In this document: positions 47,696 to 59,559 of the stretch, one piece after another
How the letters are laid out: each line of letters begins with the position of its first letter
Numbering within the stretch: the stretch's first letter is position 1
Origin: Pseudorasbora parva
Lineage: Eukaryota > Chordata > Actinopteri > Cypriniformes > Gobionidae
Length of the DNA stretch: 64,000 nucleotides
Direction: 5' to 3'
NCBI RefSeq assembly: GCF_024679245.1
Contig: NC_090176.1
Location: 18,841,293-18,905,292, forward strand
Made by a program: the position numbers and the translations under genes
Notes under the pieces: model-generated
What the model saw: only the letters and a program-made list of their open reading frames with translations
What the model was told of the DNA's origin: nothing
Database searches by the model: none

Positions 47696-49125
47696 TGTAG
47701 CCCCTGCTAATTTTATATATTGTTTATTTTGTGTTCTGTTAACAGAAATACAAGTTATTCTGAAGTATGGGCCAGTTTAATTGTCCCTGATGTACAAATA
47801 CACTTTTGTTTTAATTTGTTAATGCTGTTTTAAAGTGTAAGTGTTGAAATATCCTCTTGTGAGTAACCTTTGAACCCTCTGTCATTTTGTTTTGTATTGG
47901 GTGGCCAGGTGTCAGTTTGCTTGTCATCCAATCAGTGCCGTTCAGAGAGCAGTTGGGCAACCTATCAGGTCGCAGAGGGGGCGGGTTTATGAGAGAGAAA
48001 AAAAGATAGCGCGAGACTGGAAAAAGGAAAACGAAAAAACAACACAACGGAGGATGGTACAAGCATAAGTTAGTTCTAAGTTCTGTAGGATTGATATATT
48101 AATGGTAAGCGAAGTTAAGAGCCAGGGGCGGATTTTTCTTGGTTTTGTCAGTAAGTAATCTGTTAAAACGGGAGAGTGAGCTTTGTTTGGAGCTGGTTAA
48201 ATGAGTCACGGAGATTCGTCTGAAGTGAAACTAACGCCATTGCCATGTGCGAATTGCTCAGTATAGTCGGAAATCCACTTTGCCACCGAGTTTCTGAGTG
48301 AGTATGGACATTGTGAACTAAAATGAAATTGACATTTTTGGACAAGATATAGTTAAGCTCATTCAATTTTGTGAACTTTTGGCTAGTGTGCGTCAGATGT
48401 TGCCACCCACGTTGCTGCAATAGATGTGCTCAGGATTCGCGCTACAGGCCGGAGGTGTTGCGTTTGCACATGGACGGACGGAGTTTCAGGACGAGTTTCA
48501 TCATTGCGTATCTCACCATTGGACGGAACAGTTGGATGGACGGTCACTATAATCTTTCTGTTACCAAGGAATCGTGAGTACAAACAATACTATTTGGAAA
48601 TGTTTCATCTGAGCTCCAACAAGCGCGCCAACGTTGTGGTACCACAAAACTGAGACAAGTGAAAAGAAAAACCCCGGGGTACTGTTCATTGCATTTCATT
48701 TGAAATATGATGATGTGTTAAAAGGTGAACCCACCTAGTTCTAAAGAAAAAAATCTATATAAACATCTTGAGTTTAACATTCAACAGTTGTGGTCTGATA
48801 TTTATGTGTGTTTGATTTTGAAATGTGATTGGTGTGATATACATTTTTTTTTAGTTTCATTTTTTTGCAACTAAGTGTTATAGTGGCTAAGTATATGTGC
48901 ATGGGAGTTTTATGCTCGCAGTAAAAAAAAACAAAAAAAAAAACGAACCCAGTATATTTAAGCTAACCAGGCCTCTCTACACTTAAGCGAGAGTTGCATG
49001 CCAAAAGTTTACCTGCTGTCAATACATCCTGGTTTAAAATTCTAGTAACCTCTCACAAATTCTTTCCCCATGCACATAACTCATTAAAAAAAAATATCTA
49101 AAGGGAATTGTGTAGGAGGGTTACA
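47696..49125 (+). repeat. 3' LTR
   Basis: 1,430 bp, with the same TG...CA ends as the 5' copy and shorter by one A in the A-run at about 47,998-48,004. Confidence 0.95.
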
Positions 49126-49129
49126 TAAG

Positions 49130-50949
49130 TAACACATTATCAAGACTCCATTTGCTCCCAAAATGTATTCTCTGCTACTTCAAAATTTACACTGCACAAT
49201 TCGACCGGTCATAAATCTAAAACAGTTTTCTCTAATCAGATAGCTGGCTCCAAACTCTAAAAGACCATTTGTAAATGCCCTCCGACACGCATCCGAAAAA
49301 GCTTTAAATGCGATCACTCAAACCACTACAGGAGGTGGTCTGCCGGTGGTTTGATTTTGCTCTGCAACTTAATCTGGAAACCTGTGCATCACATTTCTAC
49401 TGCTTCTGTTATCCACCTTGCGTGCTATTGGCGAGTTTAACATTATGACGGATAGATAAGTGGTGGGCCATTGCTCTTGTGGTTTGATTGGTTGAAGGAC
49501 TATCCAATTGCATACAGAGTCATTTGAATAAAGGCCCTTTCACACCGGATGTGTAACGAAAAAGCAAAAGCGAATATTTCGCGTCAAAACCATTCACATC
49601 AGCCGCGACACGAATTTGCGACGTTTTAGAGCTCCAATATTACACAACATTCGTGGCGACAGCTGAGCAAACACGGACACCTCATCCTTCAGTAAAAACA
49701 AGAGCTTTTCATTTTATTTAAAGGACCGAAAATAAGGTTTTGGGTGCAGCCAGTCTTCAAGAACAGAGTCTGAAGGGGAGTATGCTAATCCACAGAAGCT
49801 AAAGCATATGAAGTTTAATAGACACTCATGGCCGCTTCTGCACTTACTTTCTAAAGTCTGTGTAACAACTTGAGGAGGAGAGAGAGTAACATTAGCGGCG
49901 CATCTGACGAGACTAATACACATTTCAGGAACCAATCGATCTGGAGAAATGTTTCAAGTTCAGTCACAATGCAAACATTTGAGTGCCACAGATGTACTGA
50001 TGGCAACACATTCACTTTCCATAATCGCGGACACAAGGTTTAGGAAAAAAATAAACAATTTATAAAAGGTTAAGTCTTTGATTTTGAAATTAGCTGTTGA
50101 TCAATAAAATGCAGCTCAATTTAGTTGATTTCAGTGACGTGAACTCCATTAAAAATCAGTTAGATTTTGAAGAATGGATTTCTATCCATTTTGTGGTGAC
50201 ACGTGCGTGACTATGTGACTAAGTGTAAATGGAATCGTTCTGGTGAATCTGATCAAATGCATGAAGTAGACCAGGTATAAATAGGCCCAGCATGATCACT
50301 GCTCGCGATGCTAGAAATATAGGAAGAAAAATGTAAATGTTGAATTGAGTAGGGGGGTTGAGTGTATGAGTATATCTCTGAATGAAACTGACTGTCTTCA
50401 GAATAGTTTTGATGGCATTTTTACAGCGGTACCCAAATAAACGCTTATTTTCCATAAGCACCACCTACTGTCAGAGAGTGAATTTGCATTTTTATTCAGT
50501 CCATCTGTTTCTGTTTTGTGAAAAAAATACATTAACAGTAAAAGAACTAGGTGGAAAACATTAAAAGATTAACTAGCTACTTCAGCTATATGCTATTTTG
50601 AGGAATAGCTAACTATGTATACATCTTAGTATATCAACTTTTGAGGATTAACTTGTTTATTTTATTTTATCAACTGACTACCACACACAAACAAGCAAAA
50701 ATTCATTTTGCACTCTGAGCGTGTACTGAGGTCTGAGTTTATTCAACACAGAAGAAATGTCGCTTTCAGTTTCGAGAACGCTGTGTTGGGTAAGCTACTC
50801 TGAAACTGTATCTTCTCTGAAACTTAAGTTAAAGAAGTTGAGTTAGCAGCTACCCTTCGGAAAAAGTAGCTAAACTACAAGTTACTATCAAGCTAGCTAC
50901 ACTGAAACTAGACTACTTTTCATTCTTTTTTTCTTTTCTTTTTTTTACA
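49130..50949. other. Unassigned sequence with repeat pieces
   Basis: The segment 49,400-49,530 is related to 28,425-28,585. Sequence at 49,531-49,640 (aaggccctttcacaccggat, ttcgcgtcaaaaccattcac) looks like one end of a DNA transposon whose other end is not found. No gene recognised. Confidence 0.4.
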
Positions 50950-51099
50950 GTGACATTCAGGGCTGGATAGAGACTCATTTTCAGCCCTGGAGTTTCATGC
51001 CTTAGACCGGCCCACTTTAGTTCATGACTGACTATATTAAGATAATGTAATTCAAACCTCAGAATATAAGTCTGGTTCTCAAGGAAACCATTGGCTTTG

Positions 51100-51545
51100 T
51101 ACCAATATACCTAAACTCGCTTGCTCAGACTTACACATCCTCCAGAAGCTTGCGTTCTGCGAGTGAGCAACGCCTCGTGGTTCCATCCCAAAGATGCATG
51201 AAATCACTCTCACAGACATTTTCCTGGATCGTTCCCACCTGGTGGAATGACCTGCCGATCTCAATTCGTGCTGCCGAGTCTGTAGCCATTTTTAAAAAAA
51301 CATCTTAAGACGCATCTTTTCCAATTGGACCTGACCAATAAAGAATAGCACTTATAACTATCCATTTAAATTTTGTTTGTTTGTCCAAAAAATTGTGTAC
51401 TGTGCTTAATTAACTGAGACTTCTTACAGCTCTTACAGGTTGTTGCCCTTGTTTGTTTCGTTGCTTCTATTGCTTTCCACTTTTTTGTAAGTCGCTTTGG
51501 ATAAAAGCGTCTGCTAAATGATTAAATGTAAATGTAAATGTAAGT
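51100..51545 (+). mobile_element. LINE ORF2 3' end and tail
   Basis: A broken frame carries WWNDLPISIRAAESVAIFKK, the usual end block of fish LINE ORF2 proteins. The 3' end is gtcgctttggataaaagcgt followed by ctgctaaatg and repeats of taaatg. The tail closely resembles that of the tRNA-SINE at 60,136-60,300. The left boundary is approximate. Confidence 0.65.
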
Positions 51546-54500
51546 CTGCAATAGGTGCACTGTTCTCTAGAGCCTTGCAATTCTTTGTATTTTGAAAAAT
51601 ATAATTTCCAATTTAGTGCAAAAACAGTAGCTTAAGAATTAGTAAGAAGTTGTTAGAACTAATTGATAAGAATTATTTTTCATGAATATCCAAACATTGA
51701 AATGAAGAAAAAAAATCTAACAAAAATAAATATAGAAACAATTAAGATTAAAATAAAATGTATTTCACTTTCTACTAACAGTAGCATCTCTTTTTTCAAG
51801 GAAACAGCTGCTTTAACTTCAAATATTTTTCACAAATATGAGAACAGTTAAAGAACTAAACAAGTATTTGCAATTATTGTTATCTGACTTTTTTTCACAG
51901 TATAACTTTCTAATGATTGTTTCATCTCTTTTTCCTCTGCATAAGTTTAGCTTCAAGGAAGCATGGACAACCCTAAAACATTGATAAACGCCTGAGCAGA
52001 GCACTGGTCTCTGCAACTTTATCTATCACAGTGTCATTGTCCAAAGACATGAGAATTTATTTTTCAGTGCACAGGAGCATGAATGCCTGAAAGTTCTTTG
52101 GGTTAAAGTGCTCCTGAGCCTGTTTTGTTTTTAAATGAATTTCACTGTTGAGAAGCTTCTCTCACAGGCTACTTGTGTGTTAATAGCAACTTGTAGACGA
52201 GTCCAATCACATTGTAGGCATCAGTTAGTAGATTGTACTGAGAGAGAATGAGATGAACACAAATGACAGTTTTTACAGGAGGAACAAGTTTTTCTCTCGA
52301 CATCCTGATGTACCATGGAAGGATACTCATCATTGTGGGATTTCACTAGCTATCCTGACAATGTAACCCTCCAGAGGGGACATCTTTAGTCTGTCCCACT
52401 GAGACGCAAAGCTGTACAGCTCACCACATAGTGTGCCAACTGTAGCCCTGTCATCAAACTTAAGCAGACATTTGCTTATTTCTTCCAGAGCTGAGCTGGG
52501 AAGTCCATTTTCCCTCACATGAGCAAAGTTTCTAGGGTCTAAACAGGCAAAATCTGAGCAAAGTTTTGCATTAGCAGAAAACCTCCTTTGGATACCGCCT
52601 ATTACTGTGTCTAGAATGACATTGTATATTTTTACCTCAAAGTCAGTGTCAGCTGAAGCTAACTGCTCATCTTCTGCAAGCTCTCCTGGCATTCTTTTAT
52701 TTCATTCTTCTTTCTTCTCTCAGAAAAGGCAGCTTGCACTACAAGCTCACACTCTTCCTCCTCTTGCAACTTTCTATTAGTCCACTTCACAAACTCATCA
52801 GCTGCACACTTAACTCCATCAACATCCCTAGCACACTTCCTGAGAACCTCCTCTGTCCCCTGTGATAATATCCATTCCCTTTGGCTGTAAGTATATTAAA
52901 AGGGGGGATGTAAGCTCAAAAATGCGAAGGAAGAGCTGAGCAGTAACCACTGTCTCATACTTCAAAAAGCCTTCTATGAATCCCTTTGCCTTGGCCCTCA
53001 CAGTTGGCTTTTGTGGACTGTCATGTATAAAAGTGTCTAAAGTCATGAGCACTTCGAAAAACAAGCCTTCCTGAGGATTCCCGAAGCACCCAAACACTTT
53101 ACTTAGTGCCTGATCCTTAGCCCACCACGTAGTCGGCCCTATTGGGCCCAGTCGCCTGTGATGCTTGTCCTGACTCTTCTCCTCCCACTCCTGCATGCTC
53201 TGACTCTCTTAAAAAAACTGCTCCATCGTTAAGCAGCGAAAACAGGGACGCACTTTCCAGAACACTGCCTGTTGTCTCGGCCAGTACAAGATTCAAAAGA
53301 TGTGCATAACATAACCTGATTGGGGGAATGCTCAGGGAGGAGTGTAGAAAGCCCCTAAACTCACCCTGCATATTAGCTGCACCATCTGTTGAGTTGCCCA
53401 CACATGTGCCAATGTCAATATTAAGGTTCAGTAGCACTTTTTCCAGAAGCTCTACAAAATTCTGGCCAGTAGATGACTCACAGTCCGCCACAGCAATAAG
53501 TCTTTCGCGAATGACATCTGTTACATATCGAAGTATGATTGAACACTGGTGTTTGGCGGTGATATCTTGGGTTGTGTCAATTTGAGCTGAAAACATGCCA
53601 GCTTGTCTCACTTCTTCTGCTATAGACACTTTTATCAGTTGGCTAATGAAATCCACAACTTTATTTATTGTCTCTTTTGACAGCAGAGTAACTAGAGCGC
53701 CTCTGCCTTTGGCACCAGTTTCATGCTGTTTTTTGCTGTTTTTGATGCAAGTGCTAACATGCTGTTGGAGGCAAATGTCATATCTACTCAAGAGTAGAAT
53801 CAACTCCAGGACGTTACCATCATTAACAGCCATGTTTTCTAAGCTAAAGGCTCCCTCTTCTTTATCTCCCCTGTAGCTAAGGCCACATTTGCCTATGACT
53901 TTAACAACATCCACTATACGCTTCATCACATGCCGTTTCTTTTTCACTTGCTCAGCACGTAATGACATTTGGTTGCCAGTCAACAGGATTTTCACATCTG
54001 CTTTTTGTATTTTCAGAAAGTAAGCATCTGCACTGTCTCTGTGTGTCTTACTTTTTTATGTTCCGCTATCCTTTGGTGAATGTGTTTCCAGTCTTTCATG
54101 CCTCTCTTTATGAAAGGGCCATCACTTACCAAAGGTGCAAATGCCAAACAAACTGAACAGTACAGTAAGCACAGTAAGTTACTTTACACAGTAACAGTAC
54201 TTTTCACAGTAAGTTAGCCACTTGTGGTTTGTTCCATCTTTGCTATTGAAATCCTTTGGTATAGGAACATTTGGGATTTGTAGAGGATGATAAGAAAAAT
54301 GTATGTATATCTTGTAACTGAGGTCGGGCAAAGTAATCAAAACTATCAACAGGATCATCTTTATCTGCCTTGTTAGCTTGTGTTTCTGGGTTCTGCTGCT
54401 GAGTTGTTGACTCTGCTATCTGTCCCTGAGTCGACTCTGCTCTCCCTTTTACACTTCCTTTTGTATCCCTAAACTCGAGTACACCTGTATTTAATCAGAA

Positions 54501-55605
54501 TAAAGGCATACTGTAATCTTTAACATTTGACATGGAAAGCACATTCAAATTAAATTGAATTAAGTCACAGCAAATACATTTGTTTTGTTTTTTTGTTTTT
54601 GTTTTTTTACAAATTGCAAAATATGCAGGCTTAATTCATATTACTTTTATCCTATTCCCTTTCAATCGTGGGCTTTGTATATTCACTATCATTTGATTAA
54701 AATATAATGGGTCACTAGTAACAATTGGGCATAGAAAGTTGTTATATTGTAACTAGTGTGATAACTAAAAAGAAAATGCTTCTCTTACTTAGTATTTTTG
54801 TCTCGTTTTCAGTCTTACATCAAGATGCATTTAGTATGACGAATGAAAAAAAACACTCCAAAATAAAGTGATTTTTTGCTTAAAACAAGGAATATTATCT
54901 GCCAATAGGGCAAGAAAAATAATTGTTTTAGACTTCACATTTTTGACAATCACATTTTTTTGTTTTTTCTTCTTCAGAAAACAAGACAATTTCTTATGCC
55001 ATTTTACTTGTCTAGTAAATGTATCTTGAATTAAGAATATTTAGATATTTGAACTGGAAACAAGTAAGATACTAAGTAAGAAAAACATTTTTTCAGGGAT
55101 AATGTTTTCTTATTCTGGTACAATAGCAGTTTACCTGTGTCTTTCACAGTAGGAGCATTAGTCTCTTCACAACTGGGTCCTGGCTTACTTTCTGACACTA
55201 AATTACATTTGTTACATTTATTTCTCACCACAAATATCCCCTCTTTTTTTTTTTTTACAAAGCTTTCAAATCAAGTCAAGTCAGTTTCATTAATGTATTG
55301 CTGAATCATCAGGTATCATTAATTATCTCAGGGCATTTTTCCTTGAGCAGGGCTCTTCATTACTAGTAGTTCTTCTGAATGACAGTCCTACCTGCCCATT
55401 CTGGTGTGTTGGACTCATGACTGGAGCTTGGTAATGTTACTAGGCCTTGCTCTTCACTGTTAGCAGCAGCAAACCGGACTAGAGGTGGCTGCTGCTGAAT
55501 AGCTACAAGAAAAATACAGGATTGATACTTGAACGTGGTTTGCAGACAACATTGTTTTGCATGTCCACGGTCGCTAGCATCTTGCACTGCTCCTAACTAC
55601 CTTAA

Positions 55606-56782
55606 AGGGGTGATGAATTGAGGAATCAACTATTCCTTGAGCTTTTAAAATATATAAGATCATGGGATATAAGATCACAATATATAAGATCATAATATAT
55701 AAGATCACAGGATATAAGAATATCCTGTAAGTTTCAGAGCTGAAAACTTCCTTGTTAGTCAAAGAAAAGCGCAATGAGTGCGCAATGAAACACACACCTC
55801 TACAGTGCGTCTAATCAGGTAGCCCCGCCCACCGACTCATGGAGGGCTCGTGCTAGCTGGTCAACAACAATACACATGCCGAGGAAGATTAAGATATTGC
55901 GCTATTCTTGGTTGTGGAAGAACACAGTTGCTGCATAAGCTTCATTCTGATCCTAATATTAGGAATGAGTGGTTGAACTTTATGTTTAATGAAGTTCCAG
56001 CTCACGTGGTGAAGACATGTTCACTTCATTTCACTGCGGAATCGTTTGTAAACAAATCTCCGGTCGATGCTGGATTTGGATCCGACAGGAATGGTGCAAC
56101 ACACCGATGTGAGTAAAATGTGTTTTTATATGTAATAGTCTTGCATTGTTATAGATCGTTTTGCTTTCGTGTACGTGTCTAACAGAACATACCTCAGCAC
56201 GCTGGACTCAGACACGTATGGGCCAGGGCTTGCAAAGCCCGGCAGGCTAATCTCTTAGTATTTCATTCTTGTTCTGCTATTCTCTCTCAGGCTCTCTCTC
56301 GTTGACATCTGAAGAGCGGTGCGCACACCAAACGTGTATGTGTGTGCACGCGGTTCGCACTTATATCGTCCGATCTTGCGGGCTATGTATAATATAAAAA
56401 TAATAGTCCAATCAATCGCATGGCAATGAGAAATAAAACATTGTGTTTGTTTGATAAAGACATTTACGAGCCCTGTGATCGAGATAATCATTCTGGTTGC
56501 TTCTCCCTCACTCTCTCCTCTCCGTCATGTGAACTGACAGCGGAGCTTAAGCTCATTAAATATGCAAATCTTATTCAATCCTAGCCGTGGGCGTTTACTT
56601 CCAAGTCTCCAGTGCGTCACGCCCATCAGAACCCAGCGTTATGGAGAGTCTCAAAACCAGTGTAGAAAATAGACTATTACTTATTAGTTATGATGTTTTT
56701 GAATGTAAAAAACACACAAACGTTATTAGTTGACCTCAGATAACAGTATAATTTTTTTTTTTAAAGCCAGTTCATGACAACT
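55606..56782 (+). mobile_element. TTAA-flanked element carrying a THAP exon (Kolobok-like)
   Basis: TTAA at 55,602-55,605 and 56,783-56,786. The left end aggggtgatgaattga and the reversed right end agttgtcatgaactgg are diverged inverted repeats. A THAP-domain frame lies inside. Kolobok transposons use TTAA targets and are known to encode THAP-domain proteins, so that superfamily is the best guess. No DDE transposase is visible in this 1.2-kb copy, which must be internally deleted. Confidence 0.6.
55876..56109 (+). pseudogene. THAP-type zinc finger exon
   Basis: The frame at 55,850-56,116 shows a THAP domain: YCAILGC (C-x4-C), HKLHSDPNIRNEWLNFMF with the invariant tryptophan, and KTCSLHF (C-x2-H), followed by SFVNKS. 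THAP proteins normally start with MPxxC; here an ATGCCG at 55,876 opens a neighbouring frame and reaches the domain only after a 1-bp shift, so the start appears broken. The exon ends near 56,109 at a good donor (GATGTGAGTAAAAT). The domain would give sequence-specific DNA binding, for example to the element ends. It reads opposite to the surrounding hAT gene and lies in that gene's first intron. Confidence 0.65.
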
Positions 56783-57185
56783 TTAACACATTATAGCTTA
56801 CTTACCAGCCTCATCATTTTCATTATTTGTTTTGAGGAAAAATGTGCTCAGCTTTGAACATTTGGCCGCGTAAGTTTCTAAAGCCTTCTTCTTTTTTTAT
56901 TCTGGCCTTTTCAGCGCCGCCTTTGGCTTCCGATCCATTTTTAACTGACTTTTTTTTATTTTGACAGTTAAGCAAATTGCAAGGCACTGTATTGGAGGCG
57001 GGGCCAGGGAGTCAAAAGATAATCAGATCAAAAAAAGAGTTGGACTGCAGTAAAATAAAAAAGGGGGGCATCCATATTTAAATCCAGTGCCATGACAACA
57101 ACGGCCCTCACGACCAAAAAAACAGATCGGCCCACTGGTAATTTCCCCGGTGCTCCCGATTAGCCAATCCGGGCCTGGTGACATT

Positions 57186-57750
57186 GTTATAAACAACTGA
57201 ATACTTGTTAATGAAGAATGTTCAAGTAAAATATTTAAGGTTTAAAACAACATTATGATTTCAAAGAGTGTAGGGTCAATTCAGGTTGATTGTGACACTT
57301 TGAAATGGCAAAAAAAGAAAAAAGAAAATTCTGAATCATTTGATTTTGTAAACTATCCCATTTGCTCAATATATAGCCTATATCTCATATTGGCTGTCAA
57401 AGTGCAAAATTGCTACACATTTAACATCAAGAGTAGAAGAGCAAAATGTATGTAACTTAAATGAAACACTCAGGATTGGTCAAATGCAGGTTAAACTCAC
57501 AGCGCATGATTGATGGAGAGTGCAGCATTCTTAAGAGAGACGCCAGTCATGAGCACCTTACGTGAACAGATGGATTTTCTTGCCTTTTTCTTTTAGTTTT
57601 GAATTGTTTTGTTTAAAAGTAAACATTTCAACCCTTTCTATTCACATATTTTTATTTTCTGAGGCAAGTAGCCTGTATATGCTGAGTTTCGGATCATTTA
57701 TAAGTGACAAGCTCCAGTTTGCGCAATGCATGTAATCGTTCCGGTGTCTC
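57186..57750. other. Unassigned sequence
   Basis: No recognisable element or gene. Confidence 0.4.
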
Positions 57751-57753
57751 CAT

Positions 57754-58330
57754 AGCCCCTTTCACACTGCACGTCGGATCCGCAATATTCCCGGAACATT
57801 GCTGGGTCGCCTTCTGTGTGAAAGCAACCACGTCCCGGGATTGATTACCGAGTTCGACCCGGGTCGGGAACCTAGTAAAATTGCGGTATTCGACCCGGGA
57901 CGAGCGCTGTGTGAACAAAAGCCAAAACTAATGCCGCAACGTGTACGTAGTTATTGTGCGACTCCTAGAGCTTGTTTTTTCAATAATACAACCCTGCAGT
58001 GCCAGAAGAGCTAGTCTGTGTTTTAAACGCAGAGAGTGTTCGTATACAAAAGAAACTAAAATTAAACAAGCAGAAATGTGTGCAAACTGGACACAAGTCG
58101 AGACCACAGAGCTCTTTACTATCCGCGCTGAAGCTGAGATCGCTCGCCATTATACGTCACATCAGGATGTCACGTGTCAACTCGACCCGGGACTGTTACG
58201 GGTTGTGTGTGAAAGCGCACATATTACGGTATTTCGCTGGCAGTGTGAATGGACCAAATCTAGCGACCCGGGAACAAATGCCGGGTCGCATTATCCGTGT
58301 ATTTGCCGGAATCGCAGTGTGAAAGGGGCT
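57754..58330. mobile_element. Foldback element with 3-bp TSD
   Basis: Inverted ends agcccctttcacactgc and gcagtgtgaaaggggct (one mismatch) are flanked by cat at 57,751-57,753 and 58,331-58,333. Inner arms share inverted gacccggg/cccgggtc motifs. Three-base duplications fit the PIF/Harbinger superfamily. Frames crossing it are not protein-like. Confidence 0.7.
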
Positions 58331-58333
58331 CAT

Positions 58334-59060
58334 GTCATGATTTCTTATTTGCTTTATATGTATTAAATATAATTGGCTGATGAAACATTGATTCAAATTA
58401 AGAGACAAATTAAAGAATTTATACAAAACGAAATTTACTTTAAAGAAAGGTGTTCCACAAAACAAAACTTAAAGTTTATGTAAGATTGTGGCCGAAACTG
58501 GTACTGCAATCACTATCCCCTCTCCCCCTCCCAACCTGACTCGAGGTTGCCAGATCGGCTGCAGGATCCACCAGAAATGTTTGCAGCTGTGGTAACTAGA
58601 GCAGAGCTGGCAACCCGGATACCGAAATACTGCTAACTTCGTGATTGGATGGTGGAGCTTCAGGCCAAAACACAACATGTCATCTTCAACTTTTAAATAA
58701 CAATATCCTGGCAGATCTAAACTGTTGTCAGTGATATAAGTATTTGAAATTAACATGATTTCTTAATGTCTAGTGACAGTTCCTTTAATGGTGGTTAAAA
58801 ATATGTCTGATCCACTCCAGGTCTTCTGAGAAATTGTATCTCATGATGTGTTATCTTACTCTTGCTGTTTACTTTTCCTAATCAAATCAAATAAAAAATA
58901 CATTATAATATTTGAACATAAAATAATGAAACAAAATTCATTTTATTAATGGCTGCAACATGTAGCTATAGTAGGAATGGAAAAGCCTGTGTTATTCTTT
59001 AAAACAACAATGCAGGGAAAACCAATTTTCTCTCACAGTTCACAGGCTCCATTTTCATGT
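58334..59060. other. Unassigned sequence
   Basis: No recognisable gene or element. Confidence 0.4.
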
Positions 59061-59064
59061 TTAA

Positions 59065-59174
59065 AGAAACACTCCACCATTTTTAGAAATAGGGCTTATT
59101 CAACTTCTTTCCTATCTATGAATGTAGGAAAGAAGTTGAATAAGCCCTATTTCTAAAAACGGTGGAGTGTTCCT
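59065..59174. mobile_element. 110-bp near-perfect palindromic TTAA MITE
   Basis: TTAA at 59,061-59,064 and 59,175-59,178. The arms (agaaacactccaccattttt, agaaatagggcttattcaac, ttctttccta) are repeated in reverse with very few differences around a short centre at about 59,117. Confidence 0.88.
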
Positions 59175-59179
59175 TTAAA

Positions 59180-59559
59180 AAAATAAAAAATAAAATAAAA
59201 AAATAAGTTCCTCTAAAAACTAAAATACGCCTCCAGCACTTTTTCCCCAAATTCCACTGCCCACGTCTTGTGTTTTTTTTACAGTCCCATGACAGGGCCC
59301 ACCAAAGTTGCGGGACCCCCACACACTGCGGGGGTGTCCCATACGCCACTCACAATGTCTAAACAACAATGAAGAAGATTGTTGCTGGTTACTGCATTTA
59401 TGTTTATTTTTTATAGATGCAATGGGAATGACAAAACCCACATCCCCATACTGAGAGGATGTCTGCATACAGGTTGTGGAAAGTTGCACAAACCCTATAG
59501 TACAGGAAGAACTCACCCAGAAAGGACCCTGTGGGTGAGTCTGCATTCACACTAATGAA
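59180..59559. other. Unassigned sequence
   Basis: Nothing recognised. A frame of 108 codons on the minus strand (59,220-59,546) shows no domain. Confidence 0.35.

Larger units (their letters stand above)
39964..49125 (+). mobile_element. Complete Ty3/Gypsy LTR retrotransposon
   Basis: Structure in order: 5' LTR, primer binding site, gag, pol (protease, RT, RNase H, integrase), polypurine tract, 3' LTR. It is flanked by taag on both sides (39,960-39,963 and 49,126-49,129). Four base pairs is slightly short for Ty3/Gypsy (usually 4-6). The domain order protease-RT-RNase H-integrase identifies Ty3/Gypsy rather than Copia. No envelope-like frame exists between pol and the 3' LTR. Both reading frames are open and the LTRs are near-identical, so the copy is young and possibly competent. 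Confidence 0.97.
51973..56937 (-). pseudogene. Spliced hAT transposase gene, broken
   Basis: Exon 1 (56,806-56,937) starts MDRKPKAALKRPE, meets an in-frame stop, then reads LETYAAKCSKLSTFFLKTN and ends at G|GTAAGT. Exon 2 (55,392-55,502) lies between TTGTAG and GTAGGA. Exon 3 (55,135-55,197, VSESKPGPSCEETNAP) lies between TTTAG and GTAAAC. Exon 4 (51,973-54,484) holds the enzyme: remnants of the N-terminal TTF-like zinc region, then AQIDTTQDITAKHQCSI (first D), GNSTDGAANMQGEFRG (second D), CYAHLLNLVL, WWAKDQALSKVFGCF, and a C-terminus ending SALLRRLSMF with the stop at 51,973-51,975. Frameshifts near 53,200, between 52,690 and 52,830, and in the N-terminal zinc region prevent expression. It resembles transposases annotated as zinc finger MYM-type protein 1-like; the name is by similarity only. 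Confidence 0.8.
50958..57177 (-). mobile_element. hAT transposon (ZMYM1-like transposase), 6.2 kb with nested insertions
   Basis: The 8-bp sequence gtgacatt occurs exactly at 50,950-50,957 and 57,178-57,185. The ends are inverted: cagggctggat on the left, and the right end reversed reads caggcccggat. Both duplication length and the CAGG ends are hAT features. The transposase is on the minus strand. A TTAA-type element (55,606-56,782) and a LINE/SINE 3' tail (about 51,100-51,545) lie inside, so part of the length is secondary. Confidence 0.88.

Noticed and set aside
39964..49125. Endogenous retrovirus (suggested by the tRNA-Pro primer site)
   Set aside because: Pol has Ty3/Gypsy-type motifs, and there is no envelope-like frame between pol and the 3' LTR.
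57799..58366. Long plus-strand frames (71-141 codons)
   Set aside because: They overlap the GC-rich foldback element at 57,754-58,330, and the peptides show no domain.
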